Below, one piece after another: positions 1 through 9,304 of a stretch of 64,000 nt of DNA; position 1 is the stretch's first letter, and each line of letters begins with the position of its first letter. The position numbers were made by a program, and so were the translations under genes. The notes beneath the pieces are model-generated. The model saw only the letters and a list, made by a program, of their open reading frames with translations, did not search any database and was not told the DNA's origin. Source of the DNA: CBDFHV01 sp965247705 (GTDB taxonomy: Bacteria; Pseudomonadota; Alphaproteobacteria; Rhodospirillales; CAMCUA01); the NCBI GenBank assembly GCA_965247705.1, contig CBDFHV010000033.1, forward strand, positions 26,082-90,081. The letters run 5' to 3'.

Positions 1-1
1 C

Positions 2-460
2 TTCGATCGCTACGCCTTCGAACTGGGAGGCGACAAGAAGGAGGGCGTGATCCGCTATCGAGAGGCCCGGGAACGCCGCGTGAGCGAGCTTCTGAATATC
101 GAACGGGATTCCCTGCTGAACCCCAAGGACTACGGCAAGTTCCGGGTAGAGGCGCATCGCCGGTTGACCACGCCCTTGGAACCCCTGACCTATGCCTTGA
201 TCGGATTGGCGTGGATGATTTCCGGAGGCGCCGCCCGGCGCGGCCAGACCCTTCGCCTCGGGTCGGCGGTACTTATGATCATCCTATTGCAGGCCTCGTC
301 CATGGGATTGCAGAATCTTTGTGCCCGCTACCTGGACTTGATTCCGCTGATGTACCTGCACGCGGTCTTGCCGATGATTCTCGCCCTGTTGGTCATGGGT
401 CAGCCACCACGACGGTTGCGCCTGCCCGCCCTGTTGCGCCGGGCCGGCACGTCCGGGTAG
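2..460 (+). CDS. lptF: LptF, LPS export ABC transporter permease (3' end only)
   Basis: The reading frame is already open at the left edge, so only the last 152 residues of the gene are present. The fragment holds the end of the periplasmic domain and the C-terminal membrane segments: hydrophobic stretches near residues 60-75, 82-100 and 115-130 of the fragment. This is the usual LptF/LptG (YjgP/YjgQ) C-terminal layout. LptF pairs with LptG and LptB in the inner membrane to extract lipopolysaccharide and push it along the LptC-A-D bridge. lptG begins 10 bp downstream and lptD follows, so the LPS export genes are co-transcribed. The call rests on topology plus position; the true start lies outside the window. 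Confidence 0.9.
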   Translation, partial: FDRYAFELGGDKKEGVIRYREARERRVSELLNIERDSLLNPKDYGKFRVEAHRRLTTPLEPLTYALIGLAWMISGGAARRGQTLRLGSAVLMIILLQASSMGLQNLCARYLDLIPLMYLHAVLPMILALLVMGQPPRRLRLPALLRRAGTSG

Positions 461-470
461 AGACAACGAC

Positions 471-1571
471 ATGCGACTTTCAACGACACTGTTCGCTTAC
501 ATCGGGCGCCACTTCCTGGTCGCTTTTCTGGTGTTGTTGTTCGCGTTCCTCGCCCTGATCTTTATTTTCGACATGGTTGAACTGATGCGGCGGGCGGCGT
601 CGAAGCCCGAGGTTTCCATGGACATCATCCTGCGGATGACGGTTCTCAAGCTTCCCCACATGGGGCAAGAAACCTTTCCCTTCGCCGCCCTGTTCGGGGG
701 CATGGCGGCATTTTGGCGCCTGACGCGAACCCACGAACTGGTGGTGGCGCGCGCGGCCGGCCTTTCTGCCTGGCAGTTCATGCTGCCGCTGCTGGTCATC
801 GCCTGTCTACTGGCCGCTTTCCAAGTGGCGGCGGTCAATCCGCTGGCGTCGGCGACCTTGGCCCAATACCAGCGCCTGGACGATACCTACCTGCAAAGCG
901 AACGGAGCGCCCTTTCCCTGAGCGGGTCCAGTCTCTGGCTCCGCCAGGCTAGCGACGGCGGCAACAGCGTGGTGCATGCGTCGACCGTGCTGCAGACCGG
1001 CGAGGACATCGAGCTGCGCGGCGTCATGGTACTGACCTTTCAGGGAGCGGGCGAGTTCGTGCGCCGAATCGACGCCGAGGGCGCCCGGCTGGAGGACGGC
1101 ATGTGGTACCTGTGGAACGTCAGGATTCACGTTCCCGAGGAACCGACGGCGATCCGCGACGATCTTCGCCTGGACACGGACCTGACCCTGGCCAAGATTC
1201 AGGACAGCTTCGCGCCTCCGGAAACCATGTCCTTCTGGGCCCTTCCGGCGTTCATTCGCACCTTGGAGGCGGCCGGATTTGCCGCCCAACGCCACCGCAT
1301 GCACTGGCATTCTCTGTTGTCGGCGCCGCTATTGATGTGCGCGATGATCCTGATCGCGGCCACGTTCACGCTGCGCCAGGCCCCGCTGGGCGGCACCACG
1401 TTCGTCATCTGCGGCGGCGTATTGGCCGGATTCCTGCTCTATTTCTTTAGCGACTTCGTATATGCGCTTGGACTGTCGAGCACGATCCCGGTTGTCCTGG
1501 CGGCCTGGACACCTCCGGGTGTCGCAATTCTGCTGGGTATGTCCATGTTGTTTCATCTTGAGGACGGCTGA
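471..1571 (+). CDS. lptG: LptG, LPS export ABC transporter permease
   Basis: A 366-residue inner-membrane protein of the YjgP/YjgQ family, at the family's usual length. It has an N-terminal pair of membrane helices (about residues 12-34 and 55-80), a further helix near 100-120, a soluble beta-rich periplasmic domain (about 130-265), and three C-terminal helices (about 275-360). It is the partner of LptF in the transporter that pulls LPS from the inner membrane. The start ATG lies 10 bp after lptF and the stop lies 3 bp before the lptD GTG start, so the three genes form a tight operon. Nothing is unusual in the sequence. Confidence 0.93.
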   Translation: MRLSTTLFAYIGRHFLVAFLVLLFAFLALIFIFDMVELMRRAASKPEVSMDIILRMTVLKLPHMGQETFPFAALFGGMAAFWRLTRTHELVVARAAGLSAWQFMLPLLVIACLLAAFQVAAVNPLASATLAQYQRLDDTYLQSERSALSLSGSSLWLRQASDGGNSVVHASTVLQTGEDIELRGVMVLTFQGAGEFVRRIDAEGARLEDGMWYLWNVRIHVPEEPTAIRDDLRLDTDLTLAKIQDSFAPPETMSFWALPAFIRTLEAAGFAAQRHRMHWHSLLSAPLLMCAMILIAATFTLRQAPLGGTTFVICGGVLAGFLLYFFSDFVYALGLSSTIPVVLAAWTPPGVAILLGMSMLFHLEDG

Positions 1572-1574
1572 AGG

Positions 1575-3719
1575 GTGGGCATCGCCACAACCCCGTTTCG
1601 GCTCTCGGTACTGGCACTTGCCTGGGTACTCTCGGCAGCAAGCGCCGCCGTCGGGCAGGCGGTCACCGGCTCCGAGACCCCGTTTCTGCTTCAAGCCGAC
1701 GGATTGCAGCATGATCGGGACACGGACGTAATTACGGCGTCCGGAAACGTGGAGATCTCCCAGGGCGGTCGCGTGCTCCTCGGCGACGCCGTGACCTACG
1801 ATCGCCGCCAAGACATTCTCACCGCCTCGGGGAATGTTTCTTTCCTGCAAAAGTCAGGCGAGGTCATTTTCGGCCAACACATGGAACTCACCGGCGACAT
1901 GAAGGATGGTGTCGTCCGCGATCTGCGCATGCTGTTGAGCGACAATTCGCGCTTCGCCGCCGCCGGTGCGCGGCGATCAGCGGGAGAGCGGCTGGATATG
2001 CGCCAGGTCGTCTATTCCCCGTGCAATTTGTGCCCGAACGATCCGACCGAGCCGCCTTTGTGGCAGGTCAAAGCGGTCAAGGTAGTGCACGACTCGAAGA
2101 CCAAGACGATTGAGTACACGGATGCCTGGTTAGAGGTACACGGGATCCCTGTCGCCTATACGCCCTACCTATCCCATCCCGACCCTACCGTGCGGCGGCG
2201 TAGCGGTATTATCAGGCCGACCCTTGGCGTCTCGTCCGATCTCGGCTTCGTTACTCGCGCTTCCTATTTCTTCGATCTGGCGCCGCACAAGGACTTGACC
2301 CTCACACCCATCATTACCGCCAAGGAAGGCCCCATATTGGCGGGCGAGTACCGTCACCTGTTCACCACCGCGCGCTTGAATTTTGACGGCAGCATTACCC
2401 ATGACTCCGAGGACGAGTTGCGCGGTCACATTCGCGGCGACGGTGTGCTGGACATCGACAACACCTGGCGTGCCGGATTCGAAGTGGATCGGGCGACGGA
2501 CGACACATTCCTTCGACGCTACGGGTTCGGCGGCGGCGACACGCTCACGTCGCGCCTGTATGCAGAGGGCTTCCGCAAGCGCAACTATGTGGCCGTTCAA
2601 GGTTATGCCTTCCAGGGTTTGGAAGTGAGCGATGACCCCGGCCAGACTCCCCTGGTTTTCCCACTGTTCGACTACAATCACGTGGGCGAGGTGGGAGTTC
2701 TTGGAGGACATACGAATCTTGACATCAATGCGCTGGGCTTGACGCGATCGGAAGGAACGGACAGCCGACGGCTGTCCGTCGGCATGGGCTGGACACGGCC
2801 CTTCGTGGGTCCGATCGGCGACCTATACACGCTGTCGACCAACCTTCGCGGAGACGCTTACCACGTCGAGGGCGTCACATTGAGCGACACGGCCGAAAAG
2901 TTCACCGGCTGGACCGGACGCGTTCACCCGATGGCAGCCTTGGAATGGCGGTGGCCACTGGCACGCAGCGACGGTTCAATCCAACAACTTCTTGAGCCCG
3001 TGGCCTCAGCCGTCGTCAGTCCCTATGGGGGAAATCCCGATAATATCCCCAACGAAGACAGTCAGGACTTCGAGTTCGACGATTCGAATCTGTTCGAAAC
3101 GAACCGAGTTACCGGACTTGACAGGGTCGAAGGCGGGCCGCGCGTCAACTACGGACTGCGCTGGGGCTTGTTCGGTCAGGGGGGCGGCCGATCAGCGGTG
3201 TTCGTCGGTCAGAGTTATCGTGTCAAGGCTGACAGCACGTTCGGGGCCGACACGGGTCTGGAAGACAACTTTTCTGATATCGTCGCCCGGGTGATCGTGT
3301 CCCCGGGGCCCCACCTGGACCTCATGTACCGCACCCGCTTCGACAAGGACAATCTGGAGATCCGGCGCAACGAGGTCCGGCTCGATGGCGGCCCGGCGAC
3401 GCTACGCCTCAACGTCAACTACACGTTCATTGATCGCAGGTTCGAAAGCGAGTTCGCGGGACGAGAAGAAGTCCAGTATACCGTAGCCTCCCGTCTGTCC
3501 CGATTTTGGCGCGCCAAGGTCTCGGGAATTCACGACCTCGCCACCGACGAGGGCTTGCGGTCGCTCTCCATCGGCGCCACCTACGAGGATGAATGCCTCG
3601 TTTTCTCGACAACGCTGTCGCGCACCTTCTTCGAGGACCGAGACCTGCGCCCGACGGACGCGGTCCTCTTCCAAGTCAGCTTCAAGACCTTGGGCGAGGT
3701 ACAGACGTCCGTGCGGTGA
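1575..3719 (+). CDS. lptD: LptD, outer-membrane LPS assembly protein
   Basis: A 714-residue protein with a GTG start and a Sec signal peptide of about 27 residues ending near the AVG-QA region. An OstA/LptA-like beta-jellyroll follows (about 35-160), then a long beta-barrel domain with alternating polar and hydrophobic strands to the end. The segment with YSPCNLCPNDP around residue 140 is typical of alphaproteobacterial LptD/OstA and carries two closely spaced cysteines. LptD with LptE forms the channel that inserts LPS into the outer leaflet. It follows lptG by 3 bp and precedes surA, the chaperone that folds LptD, so the operon couples the barrel to its folding factor. Confidence 0.95.
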   Translation: MGIATTPFRLSVLALAWVLSAASAAVGQAVTGSETPFLLQADGLQHDRDTDVITASGNVEISQGGRVLLGDAVTYDRRQDILTASGNVSFLQKSGEVIFGQHMELTGDMKDGVVRDLRMLLSDNSRFAAAGARRSAGERLDMRQVVYSPCNLCPNDPTEPPLWQVKAVKVVHDSKTKTIEYTDAWLEVHGIPVAYTPYLSHPDPTVRRRSGIIRPTLGVSSDLGFVTRASYFFDLAPHKDLTLTPIITAKEGPILAGEYRHLFTTARLNFDGSITHDSEDELRGHIRGDGVLDIDNTWRAGFEVDRATDDTFLRRYGFGGGDTLTSRLYAEGFRKRNYVAVQGYAFQGLEVSDDPGQTPLVFPLFDYNHVGEVGVLGGHTNLDINALGLTRSEGTDSRRLSVGMGWTRPFVGPIGDLYTLSTNLRGDAYHVEGVTLSDTAEKFTGWTGRVHPMAALEWRWPLARSDGSIQQLLEPVASAVVSPYGGNPDNIPNEDSQDFEFDDSNLFETNRVTGLDRVEGGPRVNYGLRWGLFGQGGGRSAVFVGQSYRVKADSTFGADTGLEDNFSDIVARVIVSPGPHLDLMYRTRFDKDNLEIRRNEVRLDGGPATLRLNVNYTFIDRRFESEFAGREEVQYTVASRLSRFWRAKVSGIHDLATDEGLRSLSIGATYEDECLVFSTTLSRTFFEDRDLRPTDAVLFQVSFKTLGEVQTSVR

Positions 3720-3743
3720 TCGCCGGCACGCTCGATTGCAGGT

Positions 3744-3759
3744 GTGACCCCAGGGTCAC
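3744..3759. promoter_or_regulatory. Inverted repeat in the lptD-surA gap
   Basis: Seven-base arms GTGACCC and GGGTCAC are separated by two bases, in the 77-bp gap between the lptD stop and the preferred surA start. A near-identical repeat (GTGACC, two bases, GGTCAC) lies at the end of mlaA at 42226-42239. This could be an operator or a small RNA hairpin. No function can be assigned from sequence alone. Confidence 0.3.
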
Positions 3760-3796
3760 TACAATGAATCGGCGGAGCGGAGGGTTCAAGCACGGG

Positions 3797-5065
3797 ATGT
3801 CGACGTTGGTCCGAAGGCTATTGGCAGCGTCCATGGCGACCATGATCGTGGCCGCTATCGGTCCGGCCTTGGCCCAGGGAACCCTACGTATCGCGGCGGT
3901 CGTGAATGACGACATCATTTCCGAATACGACTTGCGGGCCCGCCTCTCCCTCTTGATCGCAAGTTCCCGACTTGACGATCGACCGGAGAACCGACGTCTG
4001 CTAGCGCCACAGTTGCTTCGCTCGCTGGTCGAGGAGCGCCTGAAACTCCAGGAGGCCCGGCGGCTCGGCGTTTCGGCCACCAAGGAAGACATCGACCGGG
4101 TCCTCGGACAGATCGCCAGCAGTAACCGGATCCCGATAAGCCGCCTGGATGACTTCCTGAGACGGCAAGGCATTCGCAAAGACGTCCTAATCGAGAAGAT
4201 CGAAGCCGACGTGGCGTGGATTAAGGTGGTGAACCAGAGCGTTCGCTCCAGCATCAATATCGATAACAAGGCGCTTGATCAGTTTTTGGAGCAGATGGCC
4301 GCCGACGAGGGCAAAACCGAGAGCCACGTGTCGGAGATCTTCCTTCCCGTCGATTCCCAAGCGGAAGAACAGGAGGTGCGCCAATTGGCCAACCGCCTCC
4401 TCGAGCAGGTGTCCGGGGGGGCGAGTTTCAACGCCCTGGCCCAGTCGTTCTCTCAACGGGCATCCGCCGCCGTGTCAGGCGACCTGGGCTGGATCAAGGA
4501 AGGCGAGCTTGACGACGAACTGGACGCGGCCCTTACACAAATAAAGCCCGGCGAAACGACGACGCCCATCCGGTCTGTTTCCGGCTTTCACATCCTCCAT
4601 CTGCAGGCCCAGCGCAAGGCGCCGGGGTTGGGACTGAACGATCCAAAAGTCAGCCTACAGCAGCTGTTTCTGCCGCTGCCCAAGAACTCCACGCCGGCGG
4701 AGATCGAGAGCCAGAAATCGTTGGCGGTCACCATGAGTGGGGTGGCGGAAAACTGCGAGGACATTGCCTCCCTGGGCAAGGAGCTGAAGAACTCCATGTC
4801 GGGGGGCATGAAGGATGTGCGGCTGTCCAGACTCGCCCCCGCCATGAGAAATGTCGTCGCCGACCTGGCGGTCGAAACCCCCAGCGAACCCCTGGCCGTG
4901 CCCGGCGGCGTAATCGTTCTGATGGTCTGCGAAAGACAGGGTGGACTCGCTGACGTGGACAGGGAAGAGATTCGGCGCCTGCTGATCAGCCAACGCCTTG
5001 ATTTTGAGTCCGTACGCTATTTGCGTGCCCTGCGCCGAACCGCCTTCGTGGACGTGCGCCTGTGA
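3797..5065 (+). CDS. surA: SurA-type periplasmic peptidyl-prolyl isomerase/chaperone
   Basis: With the ATG at 3797 the protein has 422 residues and opens with a clear signal peptide ending in GPALAQ. A SurA N-terminal chaperone domain follows (start of mature protein to about 180), then one parvulin domain (about 180-280, with the DLGWI and SGFHILHL elements), then a C-terminal region. SurA escorts outer-membrane barrel proteins such as LptD through the periplasm. An in-frame ATG at 3764 would add 11 residues before the signal peptide; the 3797 start is preferred because GGAGGG precedes it and the signal peptide is better placed. The stop overlaps the pdxA GTG start. Only one parvulin domain is apparent, as in many alphaproteobacteria. 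Confidence 0.88.
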   Translation: MSTLVRRLLAASMATMIVAAIGPALAQGTLRIAAVVNDDIISEYDLRARLSLLIASSRLDDRPENRRLLAPQLLRSLVEERLKLQEARRLGVSATKEDIDRVLGQIASSNRIPISRLDDFLRRQGIRKDVLIEKIEADVAWIKVVNQSVRSSINIDNKALDQFLEQMAADEGKTESHVSEIFLPVDSQAEEQEVRQLANRLLEQVSGGASFNALAQSFSQRASAAVSGDLGWIKEGELDDELDAALTQIKPGETTTPIRSVSGFHILHLQAQRKAPGLGLNDPKVSLQQLFLPLPKNSTPAEIESQKSLAVTMSGVAENCEDIASLGKELKNSMSGGMKDVRLSRLAPAMRNVVADLAVETPSEPLAVPGGVIVLMVCERQGGLADVDREEIRRLLISQRLDFESVRYLRALRRTAFVDVRL

Positions 5066-6096
5066 ACGGGCTTGCCGACCCATCACGGGTCCATCTACCC
5101 CTCGCGCTGACCATGGGCGAGCCGGCCGGAATAGGGGGAGAAATTGCCTTAAAAGTCTGGCTGGGCCGCGACGAGAATCTGCCACCGTTCGTCGCCCTGG
5201 ACGATCCCCATAGACTGGAGACGGAGGCGGAGAGGCTGGGAATCGCCGTCCCCGTGTGCGTCGTCGATGGCATCGAACGGGTGGCGGACACGTTTGGTGA
5301 CGCTTTGCCCGTCCTTCCCCTGCCCCTGGCGGTCGCCGTGACACCCGGGCGGCCGGATGTGCGTAACGCCGCGGTCGTTCAGCAATCGATCGAGCGCGCG
5401 GTGGCACTGGCCCTGGATGGGCGGGTCGGCGCGGTGGTCACCAACCCGATTCACAAGGGGACGCTTCTTTCGGCCGGATTTCCATACGCCGGGCACACCG
5501 AATTCCTGGCCGAACTGGCGGGCCTTGCCCCTTCGGAGGCGATCATGATGCTGGCATCGCCAATCCTGCGGGTTGTGCCGGTCACGGTCCACCAGAGCCT
5601 TTTCGAGGCGACCCGAAGCTTGACCGCCGAGCGGATCGTGCATGCCTGTGTCGTGACCGATGGAGCCCTTCGCCGACAATTCCGGATCGACCGACCGCGA
5701 CTGACGGTAACCGGCCTCAACCCCCACGCCGGCGAAGAAGGGAAACTGGGCAACGAAGAGATCGAGATCATCGCGCCGGCCGTGGAGACGGTGCGAGAAA
5801 AGGGCATCGACGTGCGCGGTCCACTGCCGGCCGATACCCTGTTCTGCCCTGGGGCCAGAAGCCGGTTCGACGTGGCGATATGCATGTATCACGATCAGGC
5901 GCTGATCCCGATCAAGACTCTCGACTTCGACCGGGCCGTCAACACGACCCTGGGACTGCCCTTCATCCGCACCTCCCCCGACCACGGAACGGCCTTGGAT
6001 ATCGCAGGCAAAGGCGTGGCCAACGAGGCAAATCTGGTCGCCGCATTCATGCTGGCGGCCGATATGGCTTCGGACGCCCGGGTCACCGCGGGCTGA
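5062..6096 (+). CDS. pdxA: PdxA, 4-hydroxythreonine-4-phosphate dehydrogenase
   Basis: A 344-residue enzyme that oxidises 4-phosphohydroxy-L-threonine with NAD in the DXP-dependent pathway to pyridoxal phosphate. The expected metal-binding histidines are visible at residues 177 (TVHQSL), 222 (NPHAGE) and 277 (MYHDQA), with the 45- and 55-residue spacing known for PdxA. The TMGEPAGIG motif at the N-terminus and the conserved HTEF are present. It starts with GTG in a 4-bp overlap with the surA stop, implying translational coupling. rsmA follows by 6 bp. The lptD-surA-pdxA-rsmA order is a classic proteobacterial arrangement. Confidence 0.95.
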   Translation: MNGLADPSRVHLPLALTMGEPAGIGGEIALKVWLGRDENLPPFVALDDPHRLETEAERLGIAVPVCVVDGIERVADTFGDALPVLPLPLAVAVTPGRPDVRNAAVVQQSIERAVALALDGRVGAVVTNPIHKGTLLSAGFPYAGHTEFLAELAGLAPSEAIMMLASPILRVVPVTVHQSLFEATRSLTAERIVHACVVTDGALRRQFRIDRPRLTVTGLNPHAGEEGKLGNEEIEIIAPAVETVREKGIDVRGPLPADTLFCPGARSRFDVAICMYHDQALIPIKTLDFDRAVNTTLGLPFIRTSPDHGTALDIAGKGVANEANLVAAFMLAADMASDARVTAG

Positions 6097-6102
6097 CCCA
6101 CC

Positions 6103-6972
6103 GTGGCTTCCCAAGCTAACACCGAAGTAGACCTGCCTTCCCTTCGCGACGTCATCGCCCGCCACGGACTGACCGCCCGGCGGAAACTCGGTCAGCATTT
6201 CATCCTCGACGCCAACCTGACGGATCGAGTCGTGCGCAGTGCCGGGGATCTGAGGAACGTGACCGTGTTCGAAATCGGCGCCGGCCCGGGGGGACTGACC
6301 CGGTCGCTGCTGCGCACCGGGGCGCGGAAGATCATCGCCATCGAACGGGACGACCGCTGCGTGTCGGCACTCGAAGAACTGGCGGACTCGTTTCCGGACA
6401 CCCTGTCGATCCTCCAGGCCGACGCACTGAGCATGGATCTGCCGGCGTTCGCCCCGCCGCCCAGGGCCATCGTCTCCAACCTTCCCTACAACGTTTCGGT
6501 TCCCCTGTTGCTTCGATGGTTGCGAACGGCGGACGCCTTCCAGGGCATCACGGTGATGGTGCAAAAGGAAGTGGCCGATCGACTGGTGGCCCCGCCCGGA
6601 AGCCGCACCTACGGCCGGCTGTCGGTGATCGCCCAATGGCGTTTCGCCATCCGCCCGTCCTTCGTCGTCGAGGCCAAAGCCTTCGTACCACCGCCGAAGG
6701 TCACATCGGCGGTGGTCCACCTGGAACCCCGCGACAGACCGGAGGCGGTCCCCAGTCACGCCCTGGAAGCGGTCACCGCGGCGGCATTCGGCCAGCGGCG
6801 CAAGATGTTGCGCGGCAGCCTGAAAGGCTTGGGCCTGGTTGACGACCTGGCGGCGCTGGGGTTGGACCCAACCATGCGCGCCGAGAACGTGTCGGTTTCC
6901 GACTATTGCGCCTTGGCGCGCGTTCTTGCCGACCGGCGCGAACGCCCCGTCAGCAACCCAACTCGCTGCTGA
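6103..6972 (+). CDS. rsmA: RsmA (KsgA), 16S rRNA adenine dimethyltransferase
   Basis: A 289-residue methyltransferase that dimethylates two adjacent adenines in the 3' terminal helix of 16S rRNA during small-subunit assembly. Visible motifs are the N-terminal GQHFILD, the SAM-binding FEIGAGPG (residues 57-64), and the catalytic NLPY motif at 126-129. The start is GTG, 6 bp after pdxA. Its last 23 bp overlap, tail to tail, the 3' end of the minus-strand protease gene that the IS1595 element interrupts. Confidence 0.96.
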   Translation: MASQANTEVDLPSLRDVIARHGLTARRKLGQHFILDANLTDRVVRSAGDLRNVTVFEIGAGPGGLTRSLLRTGARKIIAIERDDRCVSALEELADSFPDTLSILQADALSMDLPAFAPPPRAIVSNLPYNVSVPLLLRWLRTADAFQGITVMVQKEVADRLVAPPGSRTYGRLSVIAQWRFAIRPSFVVEAKAFVPPPKVTSAVVHLEPRDRPEAVPSHALEAVTAAAFGQRRKMLRGSLKGLGLVDDLAALGLDPTMRAENVSVSDYCALARVLADRRERPVSNPTRC

Positions 6973-7208
6973 CGAGGCCCCAACCGAAGGTCTTGTCCTT
7001 GCCCGGGGAGCCCAGGTCCACGATGCTCTGTTGGACGACCTTGCGCAGGGCCTTCGGGTTCTTTCGCGTGCCCTTGGAGATGGACATGGCCATAATGGCG
7101 CTGATGTAGGGGACGGCGAAGGACGTGCCGCTCTGCAAACGGCCCCCGCTGGGCACGGCGGTATAGACGCTGACACCGGGCGCCGCGAAGTCGATGTATT
7201 TTCCCTTG
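6950..7208 (-). pseudogene. Subtilisin-like protease, severed C-terminal fragment with the catalytic serine
   Basis: This is the 3' part of the S8-family protease whose 5' part lies at 8284-9304; the IS1595 element sits between them. It encodes the stretch from KYIDFAAPG through SGTSFAVP, with the catalytic serine (residue 367 of the restored protein), to a C-terminus ending in SELGC. Removing the IS and one copy of the 8-bp duplication rejoins the frame exactly (AAC AAG GGA AAA TAC), giving 423 residues. In the present state this fragment has no start of its own and is probably not expressed as part of a protease. Confidence 0.85.
7201..7208. repeat. 8-bp target duplication, left copy (IS1595)
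   Basis: TTCCCTTG, identical to 8284-8291 on the other side of the element. Eight base pairs is the expected duplication length for IS1595-family insertion. Confidence 0.9.
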
Positions 7209-8283
7209 CGTCCCTATCCGGTTAAAGCAGGTAGCGCACCCTGCGGTTGAAGACTGTCGACCAGCTCCTTGTAGGTGATGGTGGGTTGGTCCATGGCGCG
7301 GCGGAGGACGAAGTCGGCCAGATCGGTGATGCGTGTGCGGCGGTTGAAGCGGTAGCTCCATTCCCGGGCATAGCGCGGCAGGTGCTTGGCGCCGACACCG
7401 TGATAGGTGCCGTTGAGCCAGGTCTTCACGTTGGAAAACAGGACATGGACGACCGGCATCAAGCGCTCGGCATTCTTGCCTTCGCCTTGCACGACGGGGT
7501 GGTGGCGATAGGTGTCGCGGAGTCCCGCGCACCCCTTGAAGGCGTCGCTGGCGAGGCGGCTTCCGGGCCTGACCGAGGCGCGCACGAAGCCGCCCAGCTC
7601 GCGGGCGGTGGCCGCCGGGAGGATGGCGAGCCGCGCCCGGCCGGCGACGAAGCCGCTTCCCTTGATGCCCTTGCCCGGCCCGACCGGCCGCTTCTCGACG
7701 GCCATCACCAACAGGCTCTTGTTCGGGTTGGAAAGGCCCCGGCCCCGGCTCTCCGGCTTGCCGCGCCCGCCATAATAACTCTCGTCGACCTCGACCAAGC
7801 CCTCGAGCGGAAATTCCGAGCGCTCCGTCAGGGCATGACGCAGCTTATGAGCCATCAGCCACGCTGTCTCGTAGCGCAGATCCAACTCGGGACAGCAAAA
7901 GGACCGAGACCCCACGCTTGTCGCGCGCCATCCACCACGCCGCCAGGAACCATTTGCGGAGCGGCGTGCGGGTGCGGTGGAAGATCGTCCCCGCCGTCAC
8001 CGATTCCTGATGACCGCAACGGGCGCATTCGAAGATCCTGGGCCGCGCCGTCATTCGGTAGCTCCGCCGTTCGCCGCAGCGGGCACAGACATAGCCCTGC
8101 GGCCAGCGCAGCCGGGCCAGCGCCTCGATGCAGGCCGCTTCCGATCCGTGCCGTTCTTGAAACGCCAACATCCTGCCCATCGCACCGCCCTCCAAAAGCC
8201 CGAGACAATGCGATCAGCCTACATCCTCTACGTGAACATAACAAGAACATTTAGGCCGATCCTGTTTTAACCGGATAGGGACG
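7209..8283 (-). mobile_element. IS1595-family insertion sequence (1075 bp)
   Basis: The ends are perfect 18-bp inverted repeats, CGTCCCTATCCGGTTAAA at the left and its reverse complement at the right; similarity continues a few bases inward (a CAGG shared after one mismatch). The element is flanked by the 8-bp direct repeat TTCCCTTG and contains one transposase gene on the minus strand. It lies inside a subtilase gene in the same orientation, so the stop after the truncated protease (TSLSG then stop) is supplied by the IS terminus. Confidence 0.93.
7214..8195 (-). pseudogene. IS1595-family transposase, frameshifted
   Basis: The N-terminal part is read from 8195 and holds the zinc-ribbon typical of the family (CARCGERRSY... 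CARCGHQ), ending soon after ARDKRGVS. The catalytic part continues in another frame from about 7900 with ELDLRYETAW, VEVDESYYGG (first Asp), SDAFKG (second Asp), FSNVKTWLNGTYHGV and a YRFNRR tail. Passing from one to the other needs a +1 shift, equivalent to two missing bases near 7893 (CTGTCCCGAGTTG), where family members read SRELDLRYETAW. The stop lies within the terminal repeat. The break probably inactivates the transposase, although a productive shift cannot be excluded. Confidence 0.8.
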
Positions 8284-9304
8284 TTCCCTTGTTCGCCTTG
8301 CCGTAGACCTTGCGGTCCTTGCTCACCGCCGTCACCGCCACCACGTCCTTGTAGGCGGCGGGAAAGGCGGGCCGGTCTTCGCGGCCCCAGTTGCCCGCCG
8401 CGGCCACCATGACCATGCGGCGTCCCATCGCCTTTTTCATCGCCACTCGGATCGCCTTGTTGTCGGCGCCGGCGACGCTCATGTTAATGACGTGGACCTT
8501 TTGACCGGCCAGCCAATTGACCGACTTGAGAAGAGCCAGGGCGTTGCCGACAACCCGCCCCGTCTTGTTCTTTTCGAACATGTTCGCCGCCTTCAACGAG
8601 GCGCCCGGCAGCAGCCCGCCCCATTCGGATTTGCCGACGAGAATGGCCGCGACCGCGGTGCCGTGATCGGCCGGTCCCGGCCGGCGCCCCTTCTTGTGGA
8701 AGGATTGGAACTTGACGTCCTGTCCTTTGAGGGCTTCGTGATTGACGTCCACCGACGCGTCGATCATGCCCAATCGCACGCCTTTGCCGCAAGCGGCCTT
8801 GGCCGGCTTCCACCCGATCAGGGCGTGGGCCGTCGACTGGGTGAAGTTCTTCCCGGCCTGAGACTCGAAATGGTGATTGGCGTCCACCGTCACCCCGGGA
8901 AACGTCGCCGCCAGATCGCTCTTCGCCTGCTGAACGGTGCGTCCGGACGGTATGGAGACCCGATAGACCGTGACGTCAAGCGCCTGCAGGGTGACCTGCT
9001 CGATCACCCGATAGCCGGTTCCCGCCAATCCGGCCGGGAAGGACTCCGGAGGATCGATGACCAACACCTCATTTTCCTCGAACGCCTGATCGGGGTCGGC
9101 GCCCGATTCGAAGGATCCGCCGGCACTCGGCGCCCCTTCGGCGCCCGGCGCCGACGCGGTCTCCTGGGAAGGCGAACCCCCGCCGGCGCGGGCCGTCTCC
9201 GAAGACGTCGACACGCCGCCGCCCGATTCAAGCCAAATCCACAGGCCAACGCCGCCCACGATAACGACAAGAACGGCAATCATGATTCCCACACCCTTGG
9301 GCAT
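8267..9304 (-). pseudogene. Membrane-anchored subtilisin-like (S8) serine protease, N-terminal part interrupted by IS1595
   Basis: Starting at the ATG at 9304 (preceded by GGGAGAAC), the protein opens with a single membrane helix (about residues 6-25). A Ser/Ala/Gly-rich linker follows (about 28-72), then a propeptide-like region, then the subtilase domain. Catalytic Asp182 (GMIDASVD), His214 (DHGTAVAA) and the oxyanion Asn305 (AAAGNWG) are here. The catalytic Ser367 lies beyond the insertion at 6950-7200. The present product would end at residue 345 after five IS-encoded residues, so it is inactive as a protease. An in-frame ATG at 9406 upstream is less likely. Substrate and role are unknown. 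Before insertion the gene ran convergently into rsmA. Confidence 0.85.
8284..8291. repeat. 8-bp target duplication, right copy (IS1595)
   Basis: TTCCCTTG, the partner of 7201-7208. It lies inside the protease codons for NKG. Confidence 0.9.

Noticed and set aside
5149..7176. 675-codon open frame on the minus strand opposite pdxA and rsmA
   Set aside because: It is antisense to two well-supported genes, has composition typical of GC-rich shadow frames, and shows no recognisable domain.
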